Source: Weissella kandleri
Lineage (GTDB): Bacteria > Bacillota > Bacilli > Lactobacillales > Lactobacillaceae
Direction: 5' to 3'
Assembly (NCBI RefSeq): GCF_001438705.1
Contig: NZ_JQBP01000003.1
Coordinates: 220,610-284,609, forward strand
Length of the DNA: 64,000 nucleotides
Shown: piece after piece, positions 37,985 to 46,164 of the stretch
Layout: each line of letters opens with the position of its first letter
Position numbering within the stretch: position 1 is the first letter of the stretch
Translations under genes and position numbers: made by a program
Notes under the pieces: generated by a model
Seen by the model: the letters and a program-made list of their open reading frames with translations, nothing else
The model's database searches: none
Told to the model about the DNA's origin: nothing

Positions 37985-38013
37985 ATTTTAACGTACTTTA
38001 CGCGCTTTGGCAA
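37985..38013 (-). promoter_or_regulatory. tig promoter
   Basis: Minus strand: -35 TTGCCA (38013-38008), 17 bases, -10 TAAAAT (37990-37985). The rest of 38014-38196 shows no gene or clear RNA. Confidence 0.65.
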
Positions 38014-38199
38014 AGTAAACATCGACTTTTTTCTGGTTAAATTTGTCCAAATTAAAAATTACCAGTATTTCGTCCTAAACAGCTTGCTTGAAACTGACTT
38101 TAAACATCTAAAATCCCACAATAGACAGCTAATTGATTTCTCTGGCGGCCATTACTGAGCAATCCAATATTGTTTGTCATGTCATTGGGCTTGAAAAAC

Positions 38200-38234
38200 A
38201 AAAAAGACTGACCATATTATGGTCAGTCTTTTTT
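38200..38234 (-). terminator. Terminator after tuf, two-way
   Basis: AAAAAAGACTGACC-ATATTAT-GGTCAGTCTTTTTT, a perfect long stem. Confidence 0.92.
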
Positions 38235-38261
38235 AGATTTAAAGCTCGATGATTAATAAAA

Positions 38262-39449
38262 TTAGTCTTCGATTTGTGAAACAGTTCCGGCACCGACAGT
38301 ACGTCCACCTTCACGAACAGTAAACTTCAAACCTTCTTCAATGGCAACTGGTGCGATCAATTCGATATCGAATGTAACGTGATCACCAGGCATAACCATT
38401 TCTACACCTTCTGGCAATTGAACAACCCCAGTAACGTCAGTTGTGTGGAAGTAGAATTGTGGACGGTAGTTAGTGAAGAATGGAGTGTGACGTCCACCTT
38501 CTTCTTTGGTCAAAACGTAGACTTCGGCCAAGAACTTAGTGTGGGTCTTGATTGATCCTGGCTTTGCCAAGACTTGTCCACGTTCGATTTCTGAACGATC
38601 AACACCACGTAGCAAAGCTCCGATGTTATCTCCGGCTTGTCCTTGTTCCATAGTCTTACGGAACATTTCGATACCAGTAACAACAGTCTTGCGAACGTCT
38701 TCCTTCAAACCGATGATTTCAACTTCATCATTCAAGACAACAGTTCCACGGTCAACACGACCTGAAGCAACTGTTCCACGTCCAGTGATTGTGAATACAT
38801 CTTCGACAGGCATCAAGAATGGCTTGTCAGTATCACGTTCTGGCGTTGGGATGTATGAATCAACTGTATCCATCAATTCTTCGATGACCTTAACTTGTTC
38901 TGGATCACCTTCCAAAGCCTTCAAAGCAGATCCACGGATGAATGGTACATCATCACCAGGGAAATCGTACTCTGAAAGCAATTCACGTGCTTCCATTTCA
39001 ACCAAGTCAACCAACTCTTCGTCGTCAACCAAGTCTGTCTTATTCAAGAAGACGATCAAGTATTCAACACCAACTTGGTGAGCCAACAAGATGTGCTCAC
39101 GAGTTTGTGGCATTGGTCCGTCAGTAGCGGCGATAACCAAGATCGCACCGTCCATTTGAGCGGCTCCAGTGATCATGTTCTTAACGTAGTCCGCGTGACC
39201 TGGGGCGTCGATGTGCGCGTAGTGACGATTCTCAGTCTCATACTCGATGTGAGCAGTGTTGATCGTGATTCCACGTTCGCGCTCTTCGGGAGCAGCGTCA
39301 ATGGCAGCAAAGTCTTGTAGTTGTGCCAATCCCTTGTCAGCCAATACCTTTGAGATAGCGGCAGTCAAAGTAGTCTTACCGTGGTCGACGTGACCAATAG
39401 TTCCAATGTTAACGTGCGGCTTAGTGCGCTCGTAATGTTCCTTAGCCAA
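38262..39449 (-). CDS. tuf: Elongation factor Tu
   Basis: Carries aminoacyl-tRNA to the ribosome. G1 GHVDHGKT is at residues 19-26, G3 DAPGH, G4 NKTD. Length 395 is normal. The start codon is TTG (39449), eight bases after GGAGG; no in-frame ATG is near it, so this very highly expressed protein uses a non-ATG start. Two good promoters precede it. It is monocistronic, between tig and a TPR gene. Confidence 0.99.
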   Translation of the reverse strand: MAKEHYERTKPHVNIGTIGHVDHGKTTLTAAISKVLADKGLAQLQDFAAIDAAPEERERGITINTAHIEYETENRHYAHIDAPGHADYVKNMITGAAQMDGAILVIAATDGPMPQTREHILLAHQVGVEYLIVFLNKTDLVDDEELVDLVEMEARELLSEYDFPGDDVPFIRGSALKALEGDPEQVKVIEELMDTVDSYIPTPERDTDKPFLMPVEDVFTITGRGTVASGRVDRGTVVLNDEVEIIGLKEDVRKTVVTGIEMFRKTMEQGQAGDNIGALLRGVDRSEIERGQVLAKPGSIKTHTKFLAEVYVLTKEEGGRHTPFFTNYRPQFYFHTTDVTGVVQLPEGVEMVMPGDHVTFDIELIAPVAIEEGLKFTVREGGRTVGAGTVSQIED

Positions 39450-39490
39450 AAGCTTATCCTCCTAATTTTCGTAAGTCGAAAAACATGTTT

Positions 39491-39506
39491 ACAACTTAAA
39501 AGTTGT
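39491..39506 (-). promoter_or_regulatory. Palindrome in the tuf leader
   Basis: ACAACTT-AA-AAGTTGT, a perfect 16-base palindrome in the untranslated leader between promoter 2 and the start codon. It may fold as a short hairpin at the 5' end of the shorter mRNA. Confidence 0.35.
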
Positions 39507-39513
39507 TAAACCC

Positions 39514-39621
39514 ATTATACACTAAAAGTACAACTGGATAAACAACAATCGAAAATAATTTAATTGATTTCTCCCCTAGGGAAGCTGTACTCATTATATA
39601 AGACGATTTTAATTTTGTAAA
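39514..39621 (-). promoter_or_regulatory. tuf promoters P1 and P2
   Basis: P1: -35 TTTACA (39621-39616), 17 bases, -10 TATAAT (39598-39593). P2: -10 TATAAT (39519-39514) with a weak -35 TTTATC 17 bases upstream. A CCCTAGGG palindrome lies between them, near 39573-39586. Confidence 0.65.
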
Positions 39622-39659
39622 TATTTTTTCCAGCAAAAAGATGATTTTCGTGTTTTACT

Positions 39660-40571
39660 TCAATTTAACGCATTAAATAAAGTCCGAACCTCTGTCCGTA
39701 ACAGTTCATGATACTCACTTTGTGCTGGTGATTCCGACCTACCCGTAGATTGATGCAGCACAGCTAACTCATTGTCAAACCAGCTTTCACTGTCAACCGT
39801 AGTCAAAGGACTAAACGGATAGGTTAAAAGCATTTCTAACCGTAATTGTTCTTGCAAAATCTGTGATACAAGCGGATCTTGCCTATTTTCAAGTTGGTTT
39901 AATCCCTGTGTTAAAGTCTGATAAATCGGCATTGCCTCAACTGCTGGTAACGTGTCAGGCCGCACCTGCAACTGGCGTCCATCTAGCCAATGAAAGGCTA
40001 GTTCCTTATGCACAACTAACTCCCGAAGACGATTTAAAATCGTGTTTCTTGTCATAGCTGAAAGGAACGGATCAATTAACAAAAACTGTGCGCTGGCTAC
40101 ATATTCATGTAATGGTAGATGTTCAGCTTGTTGCAAAATTTTATTTTGCTCACCCAAACTATAATTACTTAAATGATAGAAACGCCGGGCCTGCGTATTT
40201 AGACGTTCCACCTCAGAATTTCTAAAAGCTTGCTCCGCTGTCACAATCTGTGCGACTAAAGTGGCATTCCAAGCAGTTGCTAATGCGAATTCACGCGCAG
40301 CTAGAAAATACGTATTTTTTAAAGCAACTGTAAGATAAAATTGCGCCTGCTCTAAACTCTCTTGGTACGCTTGGGGCGCATATTGCAAATAGGACCAAGC
40401 ATCCACAAAATTTTCTAATTGCGCAAAGCTCACGCCTAAAATTTTTTGAATCTGAATGGTCGGATTTTGCGCAAAGGCTGGCACCAAAGTGTCAATCGCC
40501 ACTTGCCATTCTTCATTTTGATAAGCTAACTGTCCCGCCTGAATGGCTTGTTGATACTCCTCGTCATTCAT
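39660..40571 (-). CDS. Tetratricopeptide-repeat protein
   Basis: A soluble, all-helical 303-residue protein. It starts with a clear TPR (EEYQQAIQAGQLAYQNEEWQ and VAIDTLVPAFAQNP, residues about 4-37), followed by degenerate repeats. No catalytic motif. In lactobacilli a TPR gene is often found beside tuf and RNase J. ATG 40571 has GAGGAGG upstream. It starts 57 bases after the RNase J2 gene and may be co-transcribed with it. Function unknown; a protein-binding scaffold is likely. Confidence 0.85.
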   Translation of the reverse strand: MNDEEYQQAIQAGQLAYQNEEWQVAIDTLVPAFAQNPTIQIQKILGVSFAQLENFVDAWSYLQYAPQAYQESLEQAQFYLTVALKNTYFLAAREFALATAWNATLVAQIVTAEQAFRNSEVERLNTQARRFYHLSNYSLGEQNKILQQAEHLPLHEYVASAQFLLIDPFLSAMTRNTILNRLRELVVHKELAFHWLDGRQLQVRPDTLPAVEAMPIYQTLTQGLNQLENRQDPLVSQILQEQLRLEMLLTYPFSPLTTVDSESWFDNELAVLHQSTGRSESPAQSEYHELLRTEVRTLFNALN

Positions 40572-40628
40572 GTGTCAGTCCCCTCCTCTATCGCATCAAA
40601 GTATCCACTCGTCTAACTAGTGGTGCAT

Positions 40629-42533
40629 TTATTTAGATTCCGGCTTAGCAGAATCGACTGATTTAGAGGCAGGTTTCCTCCGATTATTACGGGGCTTGGT
40701 TGGCTTAGCGTCATCTTTTTTGACGGACGCTTTGACTTTAGCATTATTTTTAACTTGATTAGGTGCACTCTTTTTGGCTTTATTAGCTGGTTGATTAACC
40801 TTTTTATTTTTACCATCCCCAGCCTTTTTATTCGCCGTCCGTCGGCGCCGTCCGTTTTGATTAGCCTCCATGATCACTGGCAAAATTACCGGTTTCCGAT
40901 GGGTTTTTTCATACAAGAACTTACCTAGCGCATCCCGAACTGAGCCCTTCAGCTTACCCCAATCAAATTCTTTGGTATTCTTAATTCCTTCAGCAACCGT
41001 CGTTTCAACTAATTCAGTTGCTTCCTTCAACAAATCGCGGGAAGTTTTCACGTAAACAAAGCCCCTTGAATCGACTTTCGCATGCGCAATGACCTTCTTT
41101 TTCTTCCGATCAATGGTAATCACCGCAATAAAGACCCCATCTTCAGATAAAATCCGCCGATCATTCAACACGATTGAACCAATATCACCGATTCCTGATC
41201 CATCAATCATCGTCGCATCAACTTGAATTGATCCAGCCAAATGCGGCGCCGGTTGATTATCAAAGACTAAACGGTCACCATTTTTCAAAATAAAGGCATG
41301 ATCTTTCGAAATCCCCAATTCTAAGGTGGCTTGATAGCCGGCATTCAACATCCGATATTCGCCTTGAACTGGTAAAACATTTTCAGGTTTCAACAAATTC
41401 AACATCATCTGGAAATCATTTTTTGATGCATGTCCTGACGAATTCATATCGGATGAAATTTGCTTAACATCCGCCCCAGCCCGGAAAAGCATGTCGCGCG
41501 TCTGCGCTACAAACCCTTCCATCGCAGTTGAAGGAGTCGTTGTAATGAAAACTAAATCACCGTCAGTAATTTTAATATTACGATCATCCCCGTGCGCCAT
41601 GCGTTGCAAATGTCGCAAGGGTTCACCCATTTTACCGGTTTCTAAAATCACCGTTGCTTCAGGTGCCACAGTTTTTAAGTTTTTCAACGAGACAAACAAT
41701 TCCTTCTCTGGAGCTGGCAATTCTAGCTTGCCCAAGCGCAACGCTGTTCGCACTGACTTTTCAATATCATTACCTGACAAAACAATCTTCCGATGAGTCC
41801 GATAAGCTGCTTGCACAACTTGTTGAATCCGCTGAATATTAGAAGCCACCGCTGCAACCACAATCCGCCCACTATGGTGTCGGAAATTTTCATAAATATA
41901 TTGCTCAATTTCTGATTCATGTGATAGTTGACCAGGAGTACCTGTCCCAGCTGCATCAATCAACAGGGCCTTAACCCCTTTTCGACCAATCTCTGCTAAA
42001 CGCAACAAATCCATTTGATAAGTTGACGCTGCTGTCGTATCAAACTTAAAATCACCCGTATAAACAACTTGACCCGCAGGTGTTTCAATCACAATCCCCA
42101 ATGATTCTGGAATCGTGTGCGTCGTTTCAAAGAATGATACTTTTACATCACCAAAGTCAATTTCTTGACTGCCCGTTACGACATGATAATCAGTGAACGT
42201 TTTCGTTTGCGGATTATTTTCAATCGCCAACTTAGCGAGCTCAATCGTCAATTCTGAACCAAAAATTGGCACATTAATTTCTGACAGTAGATACGGCAAA
42301 GCTCCAATAGCATCAGCATGCCCATGTGTCAAAAAGATTCCGGCAATTTGATCTGCACGCTCGACTAAGTATTTAAAATCAGGGATGACCACATCCACCC
42401 CTAATAAATCATTTTCTGGATACTGCAACCCAGCATCTAAGATAAAAATATCTTCACCAACTGTGACTGCATACATGTTCTTCCCATTTTCGCGCATACC
42501 GCCAAATGGCATAATCGTTAAATCTGTACTCAT
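40629..42533 (-). CDS. rnjB: Ribonuclease J2-like beta-CASP nuclease
   Basis: Metallo-beta-lactamase/beta-CASP RNase J. The first metal motif reads H70-G-H72-A-D74-A75, where catalytic RNase J1 has a final His; that and the FLTHGHADAIG block match RNase J2, which is a weak nuclease and partners J1. Other blocks are GDFKFD and SGHASKNDFQ. After residue about 555 comes a 70-residue Lys/Asn/Pro-rich basic tail not found in B. subtilis J2. Start ATG 42533 has only a weak GGA site. Confidence 0.92.
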   Translation of the reverse strand: MSTDLTIMPFGGMRENGKNMYAVTVGEDIFILDAGLQYPENDLLGVDVVIPDFKYLVERADQIAGIFLTHGHADAIGALPYLLSEINVPIFGSELTIELAKLAIENNPQTKTFTDYHVVTGSQEIDFGDVKVSFFETTHTIPESLGIVIETPAGQVVYTGDFKFDTTAASTYQMDLLRLAEIGRKGVKALLIDAAGTGTPGQLSHESEIEQYIYENFRHHSGRIVVAAVASNIQRIQQVVQAAYRTHRKIVLSGNDIEKSVRTALRLGKLELPAPEKELFVSLKNLKTVAPEATVILETGKMGEPLRHLQRMAHGDDRNIKITDGDLVFITTTPSTAMEGFVAQTRDMLFRAGADVKQISSDMNSSGHASKNDFQMMLNLLKPENVLPVQGEYRMLNAGYQATLELGISKDHAFILKNGDRLVFDNQPAPHLAGSIQVDATMIDGSGIGDIGSIVLNDRRILSEDGVFIAVITIDRKKKKVIAHAKVDSRGFVYVKTSRDLLKEATELVETTVAEGIKNTKEFDWGKLKGSVRDALGKFLYEKTHRKPVILPVIMEANQNGRRRRTANKKAGDGKNKKVNQPANKAKKSAPNQVKNNAKVKASVKKDDAKPTKPRNNRRKPASKSVDSAKPESK

Positions 42534-42585
42534 ATTTTATATATTCCATTTTCTGAATTCAAAGAGTTCCGTCCGTAAGTGGACC

Positions 42586-44442
42586 TTACCCTAACCTATT
42601 TGTTAATACATTAAGTGTACCATACCAAAATAACCAATCAATCATAACTTTGCATTGGGCTTGTTGAATCTGCTGCTTAGTCCCTTGTGCTTTGGTCCAA
42701 TCCACATATTTAAATTCAGGTTGACGATCCACTAAGGCTTGTTGCGCATAGGCCGCCAAGGGAAGTCGTTGACTCAGAGCTGGTTGCATGGCCATCAACA
42801 AGACGGGAACATGTGGGTACTGTTTTTGTTGCACTAATGAGGCCTGTGCTAGTTGCGCTTGTTCTTGATCACGCAAACTTACATTAGACATTGCATTTTG
42901 TAAAACGTCCAGCTGGCGCTCAGCATACCATGCTGTCCAATCTACAATCGGATCGCATAAAATCCCCGCCGTAAAGTTCTGAGAATGGTCAGCCAGCAAT
43001 TGCGCAGCTAACGTAGCCCCCGCTTGATTTCCAATTACATACAATTTTCCATCTACTAATTCAGCATGTTGCTTTTGCGCCGCATAAATTCCTGTCATCA
43101 CTGTCGTTTGCATTTGGTCAGCATCTTGCCAAACGTGTGCCTGAGCATATTCCACACTATAACCGCTCATACCGGGTTGATGAATCCACACGACATTAAA
43201 GCCTTGGTGGGATAGCCATTGTAGCCGACTTTGATAACTTTCACCGACCCCATATTTTAAATCTGTGCCCAACCAAACAATCGTCCCCGTTGCCTTTCGT
43301 TGCGCGTTAGGCAAGAACCACCCGTCAATAAATTCACCAATGCCATCCCGAAAAACAAATTTTTCAGCCGCAGTTAATTGCGTGGAATGCTCTGCTGGAA
43401 CCAAAGTTTTCCGTTGCGCTAAATCAATTAACTGAACTGGTTGATCAGTTGCCATCTGCAAACCTAAAATTTGATGTTCTTGGACCAGCAAAGAGGTTAA
43501 AATTTCGCGTTGATCTGAGATACACTCTTTTTTTCCACTTAAATCCGCCAAGTACAGGCGACTGTGCCCATGGTAATCCGTCACAAAGAGATAATGTTCA
43601 GCATCCATCCACTGCAAATGATGATTTTGTTCATGATTTTTAACATCTAAAGTCTCTTCTTTATATTGCAGAGTCGTACGCTGATTAGCACGGTCAAATA
43701 AATATAATTGAGCACGTTCTCCACCACCATCTTGTTCATCCGCAGCTACAATCAAAATTTTCTCACCTTTTGGACCATACTGTGCTTCTGAAATTTGCCA
43801 CCATGACCGCTTAGAAAAGACTTTTGTTAAATCTGGTTGGACCTCTAACTCAATTAAACGTTCATGTCCACTTTCACCCGTTGGCGTCAGTTGGGTATCA
43901 ATCAATAGTAATTTTTTTGCATTTAAAACATCAGCAATTCGTACAGGTAATTCAAATTTTTTAATATATCGTTGCTCACCATTAACATGGGCAAAATATA
44001 AACGATTCTCGACATTTTGGGTCCGTTGTAGGGGTATCTCTGTGACACCCGTGACGCTCATCTGCAAACCCTGAGTCATTTCTAACGGATTCAAACGCCA
44101 TTGACTAACATCTTCTGTCAGATAAAAAACCGCATCACTGTCAGGAATGGCATGTATTTCCTTAATCCGGCTCGGCCCGAGCCCTAATTCAAGGTCTTCT
44201 TCATTTTCCTTGAGTTGAAAAATGCGACCTTGTTTTAAATAATACAAATTATCCTGATTACTTGATATTTGATCAATTGCATGGCGCAAAACCTGCATTT
44301 TCCCATCCACTACTTGAACTAAATCATAATCATTTTCGCCAATTTCACTTTGTTTTAAAATATAAATTTTATCGTTTACAATTTGAGGCTGCTTTAAATC
44401 TAATTGATCAAATTCATTGATTGTGTTGCTTTGCATCATCAT
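42586..44442 (-). CDS. S9 prolyl-oligopeptidase-like protein, catalytic triad lost
   Basis: A 618-residue protein with an N-terminal beta-propeller-like part (1-about 360) and a C-terminal alpha/beta-hydrolase domain, the layout of S9 acylaminoacyl peptidases. The nucleophile elbow GxSxG reads GNQAG near residue 470, so Ser is Gln. Where the Asp and His should be, the sequence reads MAMQPALSQ and WTKAQGTKQ, so both appear replaced. It is probably a non-catalytic relative. AGAGG precedes ATG 44442. It lies upstream of the RNase J2 gene with 52 bases between. Confidence 0.85.
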   Translation of the reverse strand: MMMQSNTINEFDQLDLKQPQIVNDKIYILKQSEIGENDYDLVQVVDGKMQVLRHAIDQISSNQDNLYYLKQGRIFQLKENEEDLELGLGPSRIKEIHAIPDSDAVFYLTEDVSQWRLNPLEMTQGLQMSVTGVTEIPLQRTQNVENRLYFAHVNGEQRYIKKFELPVRIADVLNAKKLLLIDTQLTPTGESGHERLIELEVQPDLTKVFSKRSWWQISEAQYGPKGEKILIVAADEQDGGGERAQLYLFDRANQRTTLQYKEETLDVKNHEQNHHLQWMDAEHYLFVTDYHGHSRLYLADLSGKKECISDQREILTSLLVQEHQILGLQMATDQPVQLIDLAQRKTLVPAEHSTQLTAAEKFVFRDGIGEFIDGWFLPNAQRKATGTIVWLGTDLKYGVGESYQSRLQWLSHQGFNVVWIHQPGMSGYSVEYAQAHVWQDADQMQTTVMTGIYAAQKQHAELVDGKLYVIGNQAGATLAAQLLADHSQNFTAGILCDPIVDWTAWYAERQLDVLQNAMSNVSLRDQEQAQLAQASLVQQKQYPHVPVLLMAMQPALSQRLPLAAYAQQALVDRQPEFKYVDWTKAQGTKQQIQQAQCKVMIDWLFWYGTLNVLTNRLG

Positions 44443-44483
44443 TTTTACCTCTTAATTTAAATTTCATCCAATCATCAACGGGG

Positions 44484-44528
44484 CAGACTCATCTGAAGTT
44501 TGTGGGTCTCGATTACCTATCTGCCTTA
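44484..44528 (-). promoter_or_regulatory. Structured 5' leader before the S9-like gene
   Basis: GGCAGA (minus strand) pairs with TCTGCC 44 bases on, with further inner complementarity (CAGATGAG...). It lies about 42-86 bases before the start codon in a 250-base gap. A TATAAT is seen further upstream near 44560. No known riboswitch class is recognised. Confidence 0.3.
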
Positions 44529-44629
44529 ACGACAAATAGCTGAGTTTAATTGTCTTTAATTATATTACGAAATATGTGTGATTTTACATATCAGCACCAA
44601 AACTTTAAACTATTTCAATTTTATCGCTT

Positions 44630-44661
44630 AAAAAAGACCGGAACACCAATTCCGATCTCTA
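44630..44661 (-). terminator. Terminator after the DUF948/YtxH operon
   Basis: Minus strand AGATCGGAA-TTGGTG-TTCCGGTCT plus six T. Confidence 0.85.
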
Positions 44662-44695
44662 TCAATCATTCATTTTGCACCCAATATAAACCATA

Positions 44696-44941
44696 TTAAT
44701 CGGTCATATTATCATCTGACGTCTGCTCACGAAAACGCTCCATAATGGCCTGTTTTTCCGTTAATTGCCGTGTTAATCGATCCACTTGTTCCTTAACAGG
44801 CACTTCTTCACGGGCTAAAATATCACTCATCGCCATTAACTTTTTTACTTCTGGTTGCACGGCCATAATAAATCGCCAGACAAAACCAATCAATAAGATT
44901 AATGCTAAAACAAGGATCGTCAAACTAATGATTTTAACCAT
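44696..44941 (-). CDS. Small membrane-anchored protein (81 aa)
   Basis: One N-terminal transmembrane helix (residues 4-25) and a charged helical tail with probable coiled-coil character (EQVDRLTRQLTEKQAIMERF). No known catalytic motif. It is the last of three small envelope genes (DUF948, YtxH-like, this one) transcribed together, 20 bases after the YtxH-like gene. Function unknown. Confidence 0.75.
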   Translation of the reverse strand: MVKIISLTILVLALILLIGFVWRFIMAVQPEVKKLMAMSDILAREEVPVKEQVDRLTRQLTEKQAIMERFREQTSDDNMTD

Positions 44942-44960
44942 ACTTTAAGCCCCCATGTAG

Positions 44961-45569
44961 CTATTTATTATCTGATTTTGAACTTTCTGGTTGTAAGACT
45001 TCAACATCGTTCATGCCTAATGCTTCTTTAACATCATCTTGTTGTGCATCTAAAACAATTTCAAAATCATCTTCAGTTTGATTCAAAGTCTCATTGGCCA
45101 AATTCTGCAACGGCTCTTCTTGCTGTTTTAGACTCTTCCGGGCTTCGGTAAACATTTTTTGAGCTTGCACCTTTAGCTCCTGATAACGGTTTTGCATTTC
45201 TGCTAGCGTCTCTTTGCTTTGCGCTGAAAGATGATCATCCGCTTCAGCTTGAACCATCTCACGTACTTGTTGATACTGTTCATTAGCTTGATCCGTCAAG
45301 TCAATTACCTTCATTTGCAACTGAGCAACCCAGTCACGCCAGGCGACATCAGTTTCGGCATCAGTTAATTTTTCAACTTGTTGGTTAAATTTAGTAGTTG
45401 CTTGCATCCGCAAACTATCTACCTTGGTCTTACCCTTCGCTAAATCATCTAAAGCTCGATCTTGAAGGGCCTCTTTTTGCATAGGCGTTAAAGACTTATA
45501 GTAAGCCGCAATTGCCCCAAACCCTAGTAACATTCCGCCAAAAATCAATCCTTTTACTTGTCGTTTCAT
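44961..45569 (-). CDS. YtxH-like envelope protein
   Basis: One N-terminal transmembrane or signal-anchor helix (GLIFGGMLLGFGAIAAYY) and about 180 residues of charged helix rich in Gln, Lys and Glu, probably coiled coil, with an acidic C-terminus. This resembles YtxH-domain general stress proteins. It overlaps the DUF948 gene by four bases; the two occur together in many Firmicutes. GGAGG precedes ATG 45569. Confidence 0.82.
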   Translation of the reverse strand: MKRQVKGLIFGGMLLGFGAIAAYYKSLTPMQKEALQDRALDDLAKGKTKVDSLRMQATTKFNQQVEKLTDAETDVAWRDWVAQLQMKVIDLTDQANEQYQQVREMVQAEADDHLSAQSKETLAEMQNRYQELKVQAQKMFTEARKSLKQQEEPLQNLANETLNQTEDDFEIVLDAQQDDVKEALGMNDVEVLQPESSKSDNK

Positions 45570-45967
45570 GCTTTCACCTCCGGTTTGTTCTTCTTCTGCT
45601 TCCGTCGACTCTTTTGCATTCCAAAGGCCATCCCTGCAGCCTTAGCCATCATCGAACTAGTCTTATTCTTTTTTGACCCAAATTTATCCTTAACTTCATG
45701 TGCTGATGTGTTCAGTTCTGAGACACTAGCACCTAAATCGCCAGCAGCTTGGAAAACTGGATCAACTGTCACCATTTTACCATTTACATCTTTAAGTAAA
45801 ACGTTGGTATTGATTAACAAATCGTCCACATCGTTAGCAATTAATTTGACGTCTTGTGTCACCGAAGTTAAAGTCGCACTTAGGCGCAATAAGAAATAAC
45901 CAATAAATAAGACTAACCCCAAAATAGCCAGTGCAATAATTAGAAATGAAATATCTCCTGCTGTCAT
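45566..45967 (-). CDS. DUF948 domain protein
   Basis: 133 residues: one transmembrane helix (8-28), then a helical segment with the DUF948 pattern LSATLTSVTQDVKLIANDVDD, and a lysine-rich C-terminus (SRRKQKKNKPEVKA). DUF948 proteins are paired with YtxH and thought to be envelope stress factors; the biochemical role is unknown. AAGGAG precedes ATG 45967. Confidence 0.88.
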   Translation of the reverse strand: MTAGDISFLIIALAILGLVLFIGYFLLRLSATLTSVTQDVKLIANDVDDLLINTNVLLKDVNGKMVTVDPVFQAAGDLGASVSELNTSAHEVKDKFGSKKNKTSSMMAKAAGMAFGMQKSRRKQKKNKPEVKA

Positions 45968-46164
45968 TAACGTTCTCCTTATAAATATATTATTAATTTT
46001 CTAATCTCAGGGAGATTTATGTCTATAATTATACAACATGTTCTCATTCAATGCCCTGTAAAAACTAATTTAATTTAAATGTTGATTTGTCAAATAATGT
46101 ATTAACAACACAAAAGACAGGGGTCTAACGTAGCGGCTTTTTAATTTAAAAAACAAATTACCAA

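Noticed and set aside
38539-39320. 180-codon plus-strand frame opposite tuf
   Set aside because: The codon bias of tuf removes stop codons on the other strand. No promoter or ribosome site, and no recognised family.
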